This document shows positions 8,225 to 18,544 of a stretch of DNA of 36,214 nucleotides, piece after piece. How positions within the stretch are numbered: the first letter of the stretch is position 1; each line of letters begins with the position of its first letter. Location of the stretch: the IMG/VR virus record IMGVR_UViG_3300034418_004811, positions 1-36,214 of that record; one strand, given 5' to 3'. This DNA is from a virus. The notes below the pieces were generated by a model. It searched no databases. It worked only from the letters and a program-made list of their open reading frames with translations, and had not been told where the DNA came from. Made by a program: the position numbers and the translations under genes.

Positions 8225-11200
8225 TTATATTACAAATTCAACGTCTGAGCTAAAATAACCTAAGAAAAAAGCTTCACCTTGTGAAGACCAATATGGACTA
8301 TTTGTATCATTAGTTCCATAAGCTTGTTGAAACTCATTTACCCTACTTTGGCTACCTAAGTGTATTTTAACACCGTTACCATTACCACAACCTTTAACAT
8401 ATAACGCCGCGCGACCTGTGTATGGAGCTGTGGTTCCAAACGCTATTGGATTAGCAAAATTTTGCGCAAACTCAAGCCGCCAATTTGGACCAATATAAAC
8501 ATGTTCAATATCATCAAGGTTTATTAAAATAAGTCTAGTATTACAATAACGAGTTAGACCTGGCGGGTTGTTGTAATAAGCATTTCCAGATCCTGGTGCG
8601 CTTCCATCCCAATAAAAAATAGTATTCTCACCTAATCTAGCCATAGTATAATTACTACTGCTCCAAGAATTACCACCACCACCACCGTAATTAGGATCAA
8701 AATATCTTGGATTAGTTGGAGTGCCACTAAGTCCACCCATTCCTTGTATATTATCTGGAACATAAATACCATCAGACCACGACGTAGCGTGTGGTGGGAA
8801 ATGTTGTGTAGAGCCAGTGCTATAGCTTTTTGGTCTAGTCACGTTACCACTTCCATCATCAAAAAGACCATTTACTTGAGCAATTAAATCCCAGTCTAGA
8901 TAAGAATAACCATTACCATGATCTCCATAACCACCCTGCGTTGTTGTTGGAATAAATGTTTGAGCACTTGCATATCCATTACTTCCACCACCACCAATAT
9001 TAGTGGTACCTACTCCAGCAAAACTTGAATAACTGTGGATATTTTCATTTGTAATTATAACAGAGTGCATGTAAGGATTGTTGTCTCTATCTACTTTTAC
9101 AGTACCTACACCACAGTCAGTCACCTCTATAGTTTCTCCCAAGTTCCAGTTTAACAAATCTAAAGTGTTGTTTGTTAGATTATTTAAAGGCAATGTTTTA
9201 AAAGATATTTGATACATCATTGTGTTTTGCCAAAATAATGGTAGCATATCTAAATTGTAGTAAGTGCTTGTGTTATCTGTTTCGCTATGTATAAAATCAG
9301 ATATATTTTGGTTGTGAATAACAAGTCTTTCAAAAAGTGGTTGTAATGCAAAATCTTGCATACCTGTTAAATCAGAAATATAATCACCATCTTGCCTTGT
9401 CTGCGTGCATAAGTGTACGTCGTCGCCAAAACCAAGTATTCCACCACTATACGTCATGTTAGCTTGAGAACCAATATACAAGCCTATTGCCAAGCCATAC
9501 GGGTTTGTTAAGGTTGAAAAAGCTTCAGAGCAGCAACTGGTATTATCGTCCCAACGAGTAACTCCTAGTGTTAATAAATTACCATCTTGAGTTGAAAAAA
9601 CAATGCCAGGCGCAGTAAAACTCGCGGCTTGCATTCCACTTACATTTTCTTCTAAACACTCCTCAAAAACACCATCAGGAACGTAAGTTTCTATAATACT
9701 GTTTCCATTCCAAGGTAAGTTTGCTAAAGCAGGAGTTGAAGCTACTGTCAGGGTTCCAGCTCCATTACCAGTCAAACCGCAAAAAGATACAAGGGCAGTA
9801 TTACAATTATTACCATCATCACAAGTTGGACAACAAGGTAAAAGACCAGGCACACCTGGATCTGTACCTATCCAACAATCACCTGTAGTGCCGTCCCAAG
9901 GCACATAAGCCCCGCCAGCAGTGTCATAGCAATCAACGTTAGGCACTAAATAATTATTAGCTGTAGTGTCTAAACACCCATCAATACAACACATGCTAAT
10001 ATCATCATCAGTTGCCCAGGGCATGTAATTTGAATTAGTACTGTCCATACAGCCTTTGTATATACAACCACAACCTTGAGCAGCATTACCAGCCCAATTA
10101 GCGTTTAATGTTGCATTATCAGCAGCAACGGTAATTGTATTACCATAATTTGAGTTATAAAGTGGATCCGTAGGGTTATTACTACCTGTCACATCTGTGT
10201 AAGTATAAGAGTTAAAAGGAGTATAACTACTAACAGTGCAAGGAAGTATTTCAAGTGGATCTAATTGTGAGTTTGAACCGTTGTAACTTGGCCAAACGCT
10301 ATAACCCGATGCGTTCATTGTAGTTGTTGCTAACGTACCATCATCTAAACATGTTTGACTTATAATATTTCCATTAAGGTCGTATCTAGTTCCATAGTAA
10401 TAGTATGGTAAACAACTACCATCGTCACAATCTACTGTAGGATCGTAATTCATTGCGTAAACATCGCTCTTACAGCCAAAAGTACCTACACATGCTGGGC
10501 AAGCAGCCTGAGCAGCAGCTAGCGTTGTATATGCACCACTACCAGAAGTGTTTACTTGTGTTCCACCACTAACAGTGTTACAGTCCCAAGAGTCTACCCA
10601 AAGACAAGTACCCGGTATTGTTGCGTTAACGTTGTAATTTGAAGATGCTATTCCGCTTGGTGAAAACTCGTCCATACAACCTTGATACTGACATGAACCA
10701 TCATCTGTAGTTGCAGCATACACTGTTCCGTTAGGATGTGTAATATAAGTTATACCGTAATAAGAATTTGCATCAGTACAACCGTCATACGTGCAACTAC
10801 CATCATCAAAGTTAATTGTAAGTCCACCGTAATTATTTGCATTTGGATCCATACAACCAGCAACTATAGGTGGCAAGCCAACAGCCACACCTAGACCCTG
10901 TATGTGAAAATCACTAGCGTTTAAAGTTTGTTTTGTTAAGTATTCTTCTTTACCTTTTATGTAATTAAACCATTTACCTTCTTTTTTTACAAAATCAGTT
11001 ACTCTACCTTTTTCAAGATCTGTTGATATAGCTGTAAGATTCCAGCCTTTTACTTGTTCTAAATTATAAAAACCTACATTTGCATTTGATTGTACATCTG
11101 GATCTGCAACTTCTTTAACTATTCTAGCTTGACTACCTTCGTAGTTTATAGTTTTAAAAGATTTTACAGTATCAGGAGCATCGTTTAATAAAAACTCTAC

Positions 11201-14200
11201 AGTAGAATTAACATGGGCACCGTAAAAAGTATTTCTAGGTACAGTTTTATCGTGGTGCTTCCAAGGTATTGAATTGTAAAAAGTATAATATTTGTTTTCT
11301 ACACTACCGCCTTGCTCTAAAATAAAAGACTTAAAACTAGTCCAACCAGTAACAGATTCATTAAAAGATAATGTTTCTCCACTACTCTTAAAACACAAGG
11401 TGTCTCGCAGGGTTAAATTATAATCTTTTTTATTAGCGTCAAAAGAACCAATAAGAAGTTCGTAAACTGGCATAGCTTCTTGAAAATAGTTAGACATGCC
11501 ATACTCAGATATTGGTGTTAAACCATCTTTAGAAAGTCTAAGCACAGCGCCTCTTTGTTTATCTGTAAAATAAGCTCTATAGTTATCTACAGCAAAGCTT
11601 TCTGGGTTTTGTGATATACCAAAATCACCAGCAAAAGGCATTGTTTGGCCAAGAACATTTTCTGTTGCAATTAAATTAGGATTTCCATCAGCGTTAAAGA
11701 CAGCATCTTTATTAGCTTGTATTCTTATAACTCTATCTTCACAAAAAGTAACTAAATCAGTATTTCTGCTAAACAACTTTTGTATACTACCGTAGGTTGG
11801 ATTTAAATCTTTAGTTATTTTTTCTGCTTGAATAAATTGATTTAAACTGTTAATACCACTTGTTGAATTATATAAGCCAGAGTATATCAACCCACTTGAT
11901 CTTCTTTCTTGTTCATAATGCTCATCTGTCGTTGTTGAAACTTTAACACCTTTGTCTATAATAACCTGGTTAAAGTCATCTCTTAATCTATTAGACTCTA
12001 CACCGTTACCAAAAGAATAACAGTTAAACCAAGAAAGACCAACAACACCAGTAGTACCAAACACAAAATACGCTACTTCATTTGGAAATAAAGGTACGTT
12101 TGAAAAGTTTAAAGTAGGTGTGGTTGAAAGTGGAGTGTACCAATTACCGTTTAACGTTGTAAAAGTTCCATTTGGCCTTGTAAATACAAGCTCCGAAGCT
12201 CCGGAAGGTTGAGCACGTAAAGGAGTGTTAAATTTTATTAAAACATTACCGTCTTGGTCTTGAGTAAATCCAGTTACTATAGTTCTTGTGTTAAAATCTA
12301 AAAGTAGTGGGTGTGTTTTACACGTTACTACAGATCCTAGCGGTACTAACTGCTCTGCAGTTTTAATATTAAATTTTGTCGGAAATATACTACCTGTAGA
12401 ATAAAACAAATCTAAATCAATACTTTCTTTAGGCTCTGTTTCAAATATAGCTGGATTAGAACTTCTTACAGCGTCATTATCATCATCAGTTCTTTGCTCT
12501 AAAAATTGTATTGTTATGGGGTTTTCATTTGCACCAACCGCGCAAGCGTTTTGATGTGGCGCTGTAACGGGTACTGAAGAAATAGTAGATCCAATTGCAC
12601 TCTCAACATTTATATCTTTATCTATTGGTATTTTATAAGTTACCCTTCTATTAGTTGGATAGCAAAATTGAAAATAAAGATTATTGTATTTACCTCTTAA
12701 ACCAGCATCACCTTCTAAACCTGGAGATCCAGGTACTGTAGCAGACCAACTGTCAAAAGCGGCTTCAACTATAGACCAATCAGTGTGGTTATATTTTCTT
12801 TGCTTAGTTATATTTACTGTACTAGATATTGTGTAAATAACCTCGTTGACATCACCAACAAATTTAAATTTAGCACCAGGAGTAATACTGTTTACAACAT
12901 TGTTTTGATCAACGTGATCTGGGTTTGTGCTAGATCCTACTGCCCATATATAGTTTTCATTAATATCGTTATAATTAATCTCACGCTGCAAAGTTCCATA
13001 ATTACTAATAGGTTCGCCAAGACCAGCTCCTCCAACAAAAGGAAGTATTATAGAGAAAGCTAAATCTATATAGTTTTGCCCATTTTCTTCGTATATACCT
13101 CTTCCATAATTAAAACTACTATTAGAATTTGTAACGTGCCCTGGATCTGAAATGTTATTACTACTTGAGCTAGGATGCGTTCCAGCGTAATAAGTTTGGT
13201 CTATAAACCAATTACTAACATAGTTAGTTGAATTACCAGGTGCAAAATCCATTAAATTACTCCAGTCTCTAGGCCCATCAGCAGATTCAAAACCTGAATT
13301 TGAGTCACCAGCGCTGTAGATAGTGCCAGGACCAACGTTAGGTAATACGTGTGGATTAACGTTTGAAGAAGTGTACTGTTCCCATTCTGCTGGTGCTGTG
13401 GAAGCAACAGAGTGTGTTGTACCTTGAACTATATCTGGGGCACCTGTGTCAGAAAGATAAAAAGTTGATATTGACTCTACAACTTCGTATTCTTCTACAG
13501 ACGAAGCACTCGTGTTTAAAAAAGTATCTGCTATAGAATCACTATTAATTTTTACAAAAAATTTACCATCAAACTCTGGTTTTACTCTTGTTATAGCTTT
13601 GTAAAAACGAATTTTAAGACCTGTAACAAAACTTGTTGTACCGGTGGAATACATCCAGTCTTCTGTTGATAATATAGGAGTTTCTAAAACAATAGAAAAA
13701 ATTGATGTATCATTAGAAATATTTACAACATTGTATTTTTTAGAATATCTACCAGTAGTGTCTTTAAAATCAAACTGCATGTTTTCTTTTATATCTGATA
13801 AATCAACGCTAGATTGCGTAGACCATGAAAGTATATCTATTTCAAAAGTCTTAACACCTGGGGCCAAAGCATTACTAACACCGTTAAAAACAGCGCTATC
13901 ACTTTGTGCTAATAATCTTTTTTTAGTCTTTAAAAATTCAGGAGCTTCATTTTCTATTGCAATTATTTTATATTTAGCATTATTTTTTACTAAAATATCT
14001 GAATCTGCTCCTTTTTTTAATATTAAAAAAGTTTCTTCATCAACTTTGTTTCTTTCAGATGAGGGAAATGACAACCATAAATTACCGTCTTCTGCTTTGT
14101 AAACTCTATCTAAAGCTAAGTTATAGTATTCGTTGGCAGTTTCTTTAACATATATTTTGTAATTTTTAGCCCAAGCAGGTGGTGAAGTAACTAATTTCGC

Positions 14201-16459
14201 TGTTAATTGCGTTGAGTTGTCTGCTTCGTTTTTACCTAAAACAACAGTTGACTTGCTACTTGAAAAAACAGGTGTTTCTCTATTATACTCGTCTAAATAA
14301 GTAAATCCTAACTGATAACTTCTTATACTTTTTAAAGACTTTGCTGGTCTTAGATTTTCTATTAAATTTTCTTTTATTCTAGGGAAGTTAAAACCATCGA
14401 AAGCAAGTCCAATGTCATCAAAATAAGTGGAGTTAAACAAAACTTTTTTTGCATAATTATTATTTTCAATACCTCTAGTCCATCTATCTGTATAGTCTGC
14501 TACTAATTCAGGTTTTTCATACGCACCAGTTTCTTCGTTGATTATATTGTAGTTTTGAACGTAATTACCATATACAATTCTATTACCAGTAACTTCTTGT
14601 GCTAAAGCTTTTCTAGGTACGTTATCCCACTGTCTTAGTGTTTGATTTTCTGGAACAGCATTAAATATTATATCAGACTTTACCATGTATTGATTAGCGT
14701 GCCAATTATTAAAACCTTCTACTGAGCTAGATATAAAAACTGTTTTTAAATCATTATACCTTAACTTATCTACAATGTAAACTATAGGTGAATTTGACTC
14801 AGAATATAAAATATCAACTTGAACAACGTCATTAGGTATATTTTTAGAAACAATATTTCTTAAATTTATAGTTGTTAAATTGTTTTGCATAGCTTTGTTA
14901 TAAGCTAATAAAGAGTCATATTCAAAATAAGAAGGTTCAAACACAACGTTAGTAAATGGTGAAAAAGTAGAATATTCACCATCTTGATATTTCCATCTAT
15001 AACCAAATCTAACAAACTTTTTTTCAAACAAGCTGTCTGTGTCTAATAACCTAACAACGTTAAACTCGTTTATAGTAGAGTTGTAAGGCCCAGAGCTAAT
15101 GTCAATAGGTGTTGTTGAAGAAATACTTAATATTTCTATTTTATAAGTGTTAACTGGCCAGTTAGCACTTGTATTTCCAACTTGCTGCCCACTTAAATTT
15201 TCTAACACTTTACATCTAACATCAAAGTTATTAGGTAAACTTAATAAAGAGTTTATATTTAAAAATCTTAACTCTTCATTTTCTAAAAAACTACTACCAT
15301 TAGAAAATTGTGTAAACTTTACAACAATTTGTGTCCCAGGAGAAGCTAATTGATAGCCACCAGACCCATCATCTTCTGTAAAGTTATGATCAGAAACAGC
15401 TGAAGTTAATTCTTCAGACTGTTGTTCTATATCAATTTTTTCAACAGGAGATTTTTTTATTACTGTGATGTTTTCTTCTTCAACTAATATATCACTACTT
15501 AAATCTATATCTCTATCAGGGACAATAAGCTTTGTAGCTGTGTTACCACCTGAATCAGTACCAGCAATACTTCTTGTAATATTTATTTTTTTAGGTTCTG
15601 AATTATTATCAGTAAAAAGAAGTAGATTGTCAATAATATTAATACCAGTTATTATATTGTCACAATTAAAATTTAAAAGTCTTGGTTTTACAAAAACTAA
15701 ATAATTATAATCTTCAAGGTCTGATCTAACCCACTCAGCACCAGGACTATTTGGATATGAAAGATCTTCTAGGTCAGTTAAATTTTTATCAAATCTTACT
15801 GTAGAGTTAGCGTGATCAACATAAGTTACTTTTCTTGAAATTATTTTTTGCCCAGCAACCATTTCGTTAATAGCTATATTTCCAATAGTCACACCACTAT
15901 GACCAGCTGCCGCAAAGAAATAACAATCCATACCTTCGTACACCCCTACTGTGCTTTTTACAGCGTAGTCATAATTACCTAAATTTAAACCATTACCTCC
16001 AATTGTATTTCTTGTAAAATCAAAATAAGTTTTAGTTCTAAAATTATCAACAAACACAGGTGTTACAGTATCGTTTTGTATTTTGTATATTCTATCAGTC
16101 CACGTGTAGCTTTCAGGCGCGTCATATAAGTAGTTAACGTCTCTCCAGCCTATAACAGTGTTACCGCTAGCATCATAAATTAAATCACCTGATTTTTGAC
16201 TAGAAGCAAAGTAGTATAAAGAATTATCTTTTTCATTAGAAATAGTACCAACACAAACAGAGTCTGGAGCAACACTGTTTGTTAGATCAATAGAAACTTC
16301 GATATTACCTAATACGTTTTCAACTGCTCCAACATCAGAGCTTTCTGATGTAGAAACTTGTATGTTTAACGCATCTCTATATTGACCTACAGGCACTAAT
16401 CTTTCATCAAGATCTTTATTCATTTTACCAGCAGTGAAATTATTTTTAATCTCCGGCAT
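8225..16459 (-). CDS. Giant tail nozzle/hub-like protein with cysteine-rich repeats and glycine-rich tip, 2744 aa
   Basis: The N-terminus (NNFTAGKMNKDLDERL at about 6-21, then RDALNIQVSTSESSDVGAVE) has the layout of phage tail nozzle or stabilisation proteins such as T7 gp12 and P22 gp10: a short tag, a 'parameters' loop, then beta-propeller-like repeats. The first roughly 1850 residues are beta-rich and low in cysteine. Residues 1868-2196 hold about six cysteine-rich units of the GCxD...NY...DDGSC type. The C-terminal 260 residues are rich in Gly, Asn, Ser, Tyr and Trp, as expected of a receptor-binding tip. The gene follows the two connector-like genes by 3 bases. At 2744 aa it is several times longer than T7 gp12, so nozzle and receptor-binding functions may be fused. 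The function is inferred from motif and position; no search was possible. Confidence 0.8.
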   Translation of the reverse strand: MPEIKNNFTAGKMNKDLDERLVPVGQYRDALNIQVSTSESSDVGAVENVLGNIEVSIDLTNSVAPDSVCVGTISNEKDNSLYYFASSQKSGDLIYDASGNTVIGWRDVNYLYDAPESYTWTDRIYKIQNDTVTPVFVDNFRTKTYFDFTRNTIGGNGLNLGNYDYAVKSTVGVYEGMDCYFFAAAGHSGVTIGNIAINEMVAGQKIISRKVTYVDHANSTVRFDKNLTDLEDLSYPNSPGAEWVRSDLEDYNYLVFVKPRLLNFNCDNIITGINIIDNLLLFTDNNSEPKKINITRSIAGTDSGGNTATKLIVPDRDIDLSSDILVEEENITVIKKSPVEKIDIEQQSEELTSAVSDHNFTEDDGSGGYQLASPGTQIVVKFTQFSNGSSFLENEELRFLNINSLLSLPNNFDVRCKVLENLSGQQVGNTSANWPVNTYKIEILSISSTTPIDISSGPYNSTINEFNVVRLLDTDSLFEKKFVRFGYRWKYQDGEYSTFSPFTNVVFEPSYFEYDSLLAYNKAMQNNLTTINLRNIVSKNIPNDVVQVDILYSESNSPIVYIVDKLRYNDLKTVFISSSVEGFNNWHANQYMVKSDIIFNAVPENQTLRQWDNVPRKALAQEVTGNRIVYGNYVQNYNIINEETGAYEKPELVADYTDRWTRGIENNNYAKKVLFNSTYFDDIGLAFDGFNFPRIKENLIENLRPAKSLKSIRSYQLGFTYLDEYNRETPVFSSSKSTVVLGKNEADNSTQLTAKLVTSPPAWAKNYKIYVKETANEYYNLALDRVYKAEDGNLWLSFPSSERNKVDEETFLILKKGADSDILVKNNAKYKIIAIENEAPEFLKTKKRLLAQSDSAVFNGVSNALAPGVKTFEIDILSWSTQSSVDLSDIKENMQFDFKDTTGRYSKKYNVVNISNDTSIFSIVLETPILSTEDWMYSTGTTSFVTGLKIRFYKAITRVKPEFDGKFFVKINSDSIADTFLNTSASSVEEYEVVESISTFYLSDTGAPDIVQGTTHSVASTAPAEWEQYTSSNVNPHVLPNVGPGTIYSAGDSNSGFESADGPRDWSNLMDFAPGNSTNYVSNWFIDQTYYAGTHPSSSSNNISDPGHVTNSNSSFNYGRGIYEENGQNYIDLAFSIILPFVGGAGLGEPISNYGTLQREINYNDINENYIWAVGSSTNPDHVDQNNVVNSITPGAKFKFVGDVNEVIYTISSTVNITKQRKYNHTDWSIVEAAFDSWSATVPGSPGLEGDAGLRGKYNNLYFQFCYPTNRRVTYKIPIDKDINVESAIGSTISSVPVTAPHQNACAVGANENPITIQFLEQRTDDDNDAVRSSNPAIFETEPKESIDLDLFYSTGSIFPTKFNIKTAEQLVPLGSVVTCKTHPLLLDFNTRTIVTGFTQDQDGNVLIKFNTPLRAQPSGASELVFTRPNGTFTTLNGNWYTPLSTTPTLNFSNVPLFPNEVAYFVFGTTGVVGLSWFNCYSFGNGVESNRLRDDFNQVIIDKGVKVSTTTDEHYEQERRSSGLIYSGLYNSTSGINSLNQFIQAEKITKDLNPTYGSIQKLFSRNTDLVTFCEDRVIRIQANKDAVFNADGNPNLIATENVLGQTMPFAGDFGISQNPESFAVDNYRAYFTDKQRGAVLRLSKDGLTPISEYGMSNYFQEAMPVYELLIGSFDANKKDYNLTLRDTLCFKSSGETLSFNESVTGWTSFKSFILEQGGSVENKYYTFYNSIPWKHHDKTVPRNTFYGAHVNSTVEFLLNDAPDTVKSFKTINYEGSQARIVKEVADPDVQSNANVGFYNLEQVKGWNLTAISTDLEKGRVTDFVKKEGKWFNYIKGKEEYLTKQTLNASDFHIQGLGVAVGLPPIVAGCMDPNANNYGGLTINFDDGSCTYDGCTDANSYYGITYITHPNGTVYAATTDDGSCQYQGCMDEFSPSGIASSNYNVNATIPGTCLWVDSWDCNTVSGGTQVNTSGSGAYTTLAAAQAACPACVGTFGCKSDVYAMNYDPTVDCDDGSCLPYYYYGTRYDLNGNIISQTCLDDGTLATTTMNASGYSVWPSYNGSNSQLDPLEILPCTVSSYTPFNSYTYTDVTGSNNPTDPLYNSNYGNTITVAADNATLNANWAGNAAQGCGCIYKGCMDSTNSNYMPWATDDDISMCCIDGCLDTTANNYLVPNVDCYDTAGGAYVPWDGTTGDCWIGTDPGVPGLLPCCPTCDDGNNCNTALVSFCGLTGNGAGTLTVASTPALANLPWNGNSIIETYVPDGVFEECLEENVSGMQAASFTAPGIVFSTQDGNLLTLGVTRWDDNTSCCSEAFSTLTNPYGLAIGLYIGSQANMTYSGGILGFGDDVHLCTQTRQDGDYISDLTGMQDFALQPLFERLVIHNQNISDFIHSETDNTSTYYNLDMLPLFWQNTMMYQISFKTLPLNNLTNNTLDLLNWNLGETIEVTDCGVGTVKVDRDNNPYMHSVIITNENIHSYSSFAGVGTTNIGGGGSNGYASAQTFIPTTTQGGYGDHGNGYSYLDWDLIAQVNGLFDDGSGNVTRPKSYSTGSTQHFPPHATSWSDGIYVPDNIQGMGGLSGTPTNPRYFDPNYGGGGGNSWSSSNYTMARLGENTIFYWDGSAPGSGNAYYNNPPGLTRYCNTRLILINLDDIEHVYIGPNWRLEFAQNFANPIAFGTTAPYTGRAALYVKGCGNGNGVKIHLGSQSRVNEFQQAYGTNDTNSPYWSSQGEAFFLGYFSSDVEFVI
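9872..10858 (-). repeat. Protein-level repeats: six cysteine-rich GCxD/DDGSC units inside the 2744-aa gene
   Basis: Residues 1868-2196 of the giant tail protein contain imperfect units starting GCMDPNANNY, GCTDANSYYG, GCMDEFSPSG, GCKSDVYAMNY, GCMDSTNSNY and GCLDTTANNY. Several close with DDGSC. Units of this type are common in secreted proteins of marine Bacteroidota and occur in some marine viruses. The paired cysteines suggest small disulfide- or metal-stabilised modules, and the clustered Asp residues suggest calcium binding. Unit lengths vary (about 25 to 60 residues), so the array has diverged. Confidence 0.8.
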
Positions 16460-16462
16460 ATA

Positions 16463-17830
16463 CTAGTGTTTTATTTGTTTAGATTTACCTCTAAGTATTT
16501 GAGTTAATTCTTCTATTTTTAAATTTGACAATCTTAATTTTGCTTTTCTTGTAGCTGCAAATTTTTCTTTTCTAAATCTATTGACCATGTACTCTTGTAC
16601 ATTTGCTCTTGTAGACATTATAGCGTATGCTATACACTTATACATTGCCTCTTCAGCAAACTTATGTACACGCATTTCTCTGTCAGTTCCTAAGCTATCG
16701 CTTATGTAATCAAGTATTACAGTTTTACCGCTTATTGAAGATCCAAAATATATAACACCTTCATTGCAATCAATAAAATAAGATCCGTTTATTTGAGCAT
16801 GCTGAGGATCTATTCCAAATCTTTGTCCTTGAGCTATGTCAAAAGGATTTGTGTCATACGAGTAATCATTAACATCTTTTTCATTTGCTTTATTAGATTT
16901 AAATTTACTCCAAGTGTCTGATTCTCTTTTTAAATCAACAAAGATAAGTTCTTCAGTTTTGTAATAAAGAGGATTTGTAGATCCTAAAGTTGGTGCTCCT
17001 GGATTTGTACCTAAAGGACCGTCTAAAAGCCATTTTTCATATTGAGGGTTTGTAAGCAAAATACCCATACCAGGAAAATTAGAGTTAGTAGTATCACCAA
17101 CGCTTTTTACAGTTGTGTTTGGTTGTATTCCAGGGCCATAAACTCTCATGCCAACTTCTATGTCATGATTAGCTGTAAAAAAATTTATAAGCATGTGGTC
17201 AAGTCCAGCTCCTGACGTAGGGCCGTAATTAGCCTCATATTTACTTTGAAAACCACTAGTGTTTTCTAAAGCTATACGAGTTTCTTTTTTAAATTGTGGT
17301 AAAGGATTTTTTGATTTTATATTACCATCACCATCAAGAGACGATGTTTGGCCTGTAGATGTTACACCATATTCTTGAAAAGGCAAAGTGTTGTCAGCTT
17401 GAAAACTATTGTCTTCAAATTTAAATGTACCATCTGCGTTTTGTTGAAAAGCCAAAGGATTAGATGTTTTTGAGGCTGGTTGTAAAACTCTTTTAATACC
17501 ATTATCATCACTCCAAGAAACTTTAACATAGTTAACGTAATCTTGTGGTAATGGCATTGCTAGTGAAGGTGGAACTTCAAACTCAAGCGCTTTGCAAGAT
17601 TTTAAAGTATCAAAACTTAATTCTTGTAATGATCTCTGTGCATGAAAAGCAACATCACTTTTTTTAATTTTAGGTATTAACTTATCTTCACCAACATAAG
17701 CAATAATAAATTGGTTTATAATGTTTTCTAAAGAAGTAAATTGATAGCTACCATAAAACTCATCACCTGTGTTTTGAATACCATCATTACTACTGTAGTA
17801 ACCTCTTGCTGATTGATTTAGTAATCCCAT
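16463..17830 (-). CDS. Putative head-tail connector / neck protein, 455 aa
   Basis: This lies between the 235-aa connector-like gene (4-base gap) and the 2744-aa nozzle-like gene (3-base gap). The N-terminus (SLENIINQFIIAYVGEDKLI; then DVAFHAQRSLQELSFDTLKS at about 60-79) is helical and is followed by EVPPSLAMPLPQDYVNYVKV. This helix-then-barrel order is what I associate with neck or adaptor proteins of short-tailed phages. The middle is beta-rich and the C-terminus is a basic helix (RKEKFAATRKAKLRLSNLKI). No cysteine motif or membrane segment is present. I place it as a tail tube or adaptor ring component; the exact ring cannot be told from sequence alone. Confidence 0.7.
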   Translation of the reverse strand: MGLLNQSARGYYSSNDGIQNTGDEFYGSYQFTSLENIINQFIIAYVGEDKLIPKIKKSDVAFHAQRSLQELSFDTLKSCKALEFEVPPSLAMPLPQDYVNYVKVSWSDDNGIKRVLQPASKTSNPLAFQQNADGTFKFEDNSFQADNTLPFQEYGVTSTGQTSSLDGDGNIKSKNPLPQFKKETRIALENTSGFQSKYEANYGPTSGAGLDHMLINFFTANHDIEVGMRVYGPGIQPNTTVKSVGDTTNSNFPGMGILLTNPQYEKWLLDGPLGTNPGAPTLGSTNPLYYKTEELIFVDLKRESDTWSKFKSNKANEKDVNDYSYDTNPFDIAQGQRFGIDPQHAQINGSYFIDCNEGVIYFGSSISGKTVILDYISDSLGTDREMRVHKFAEEAMYKCIAYAIMSTRANVQEYMVNRFRKEKFAATRKAKLRLSNLKIEELTQILRGKSKQIKH

Positions 17831-17834
17831 TTAT

Positions 17835-18542
17835 TTATGATTTTTTTTGATTTGTATCTTTTTGTTCTTCCGCGTTTGCCATTTGATAAAGATTTGGATC
17901 TTTTAAATTTATACCAGCAAGCGATAATATTTTATAAACAAGCTTGCTTTCTTCTGATACATGTAACTCAAAATTAACTGAAGTTGAAGAATTATATAAT
18001 GCGTTACCATTAACAACAACGTAACCCCAAGTTACTCTTGATGGTTTTTTTGTATAGTTATATGTAAGTTGTGAAGTTATTGAGGTAGGATATACTTGTA
18101 TTACCTGGTCAATTGTAAAGTTATTAGCAAATCTTGAATACACAGGTCTTGTTCTGTTAGGAATAGTTAAAGGACTACTATTTATACGTATTAACTCATC
18201 TTCTTGAACCTCTTCAACAACGTATCTTTCTTGATATTTTACAGTACCTAGTTTGTAAACATCATCTCGCACTTCAAATAAACCTTGACCAAGACTTACT
18301 GGTGCGTTTTCTTTCTTTTTAAATGCGGCTAACTTGTCATCAGTTATATCCTCACGGTTAGAATATTCTGTTGTATTTTCTGGAGCTCTATTGTATAGAT
18401 CTATATCGTAAAAATATTCTTCAAAAATATCCATTTGAACTTGATTAGCATATAAATTAAACTCTTGAGGCGTTATGTAACCTCTTTGTTCTTTATTTGC
18501 TAAAGCTAAAACTCTTTGATAAACCGTGTCTATTCTTACCAT
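17835..18542 (-). CDS. Putative head-tail adaptor (T7 gp11-like role), 235 aa
   Basis: The N-terminus TVYQRVLALANKEQRGYITP is followed by QEFNLYANQVQMDIFEEYFY, forming two helices. Beta strands follow, including a PVYSRFANNFTIDQVIQVYP segment. I recall this 'KEQRGYITPQEFN' pattern from connector proteins of phages of Bacteroidota, crAss-like phages among them. Size, and a position between the capsid block and the nozzle-like protein, agree with a gatekeeper or adaptor that joins portal to tail. The C-terminus is charged (EEQKDTNQKKS). It is co-transcribed with the 55-aa gene upstream (2-base gap) and the 455-aa gene downstream. Family recognition is from memory and was not confirmed by search. 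Confidence 0.72.
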   Translation of the reverse strand: MVRIDTVYQRVLALANKEQRGYITPQEFNLYANQVQMDIFEEYFYDIDLYNRAPENTTEYSNREDITDDKLAAFKKKENAPVSLGQGLFEVRDDVYKLGTVKYQERYVVEEVQEDELIRINSSPLTIPNRTRPVYSRFANNFTIDQVIQVYPTSITSQLTYNYTKKPSRVTWGYVVVNGNALYNSSTSVNFELHVSEESKLVYKILSLAGINLKDPNLYQMANAEEQKDTNQKKS

Positions 18543-18544
18543 TA

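Noticed and set aside
8228-9020. Diversity-generating retroelement target at the tail tip
   Set aside because: No reverse transcriptase, template repeat or accessory gene seen in the window.
9872-10858. Possible CRISPR array or DNA repeat array
   Set aside because: The repeats exist at protein level with variable lengths and no conserved DNA repeat or spacers.
13644-14102. 152-aa plus-strand frame inside the 2744-aa gene
   Set aside because: Opposite a long open gene with continuous protein pattern; no start signal or family.
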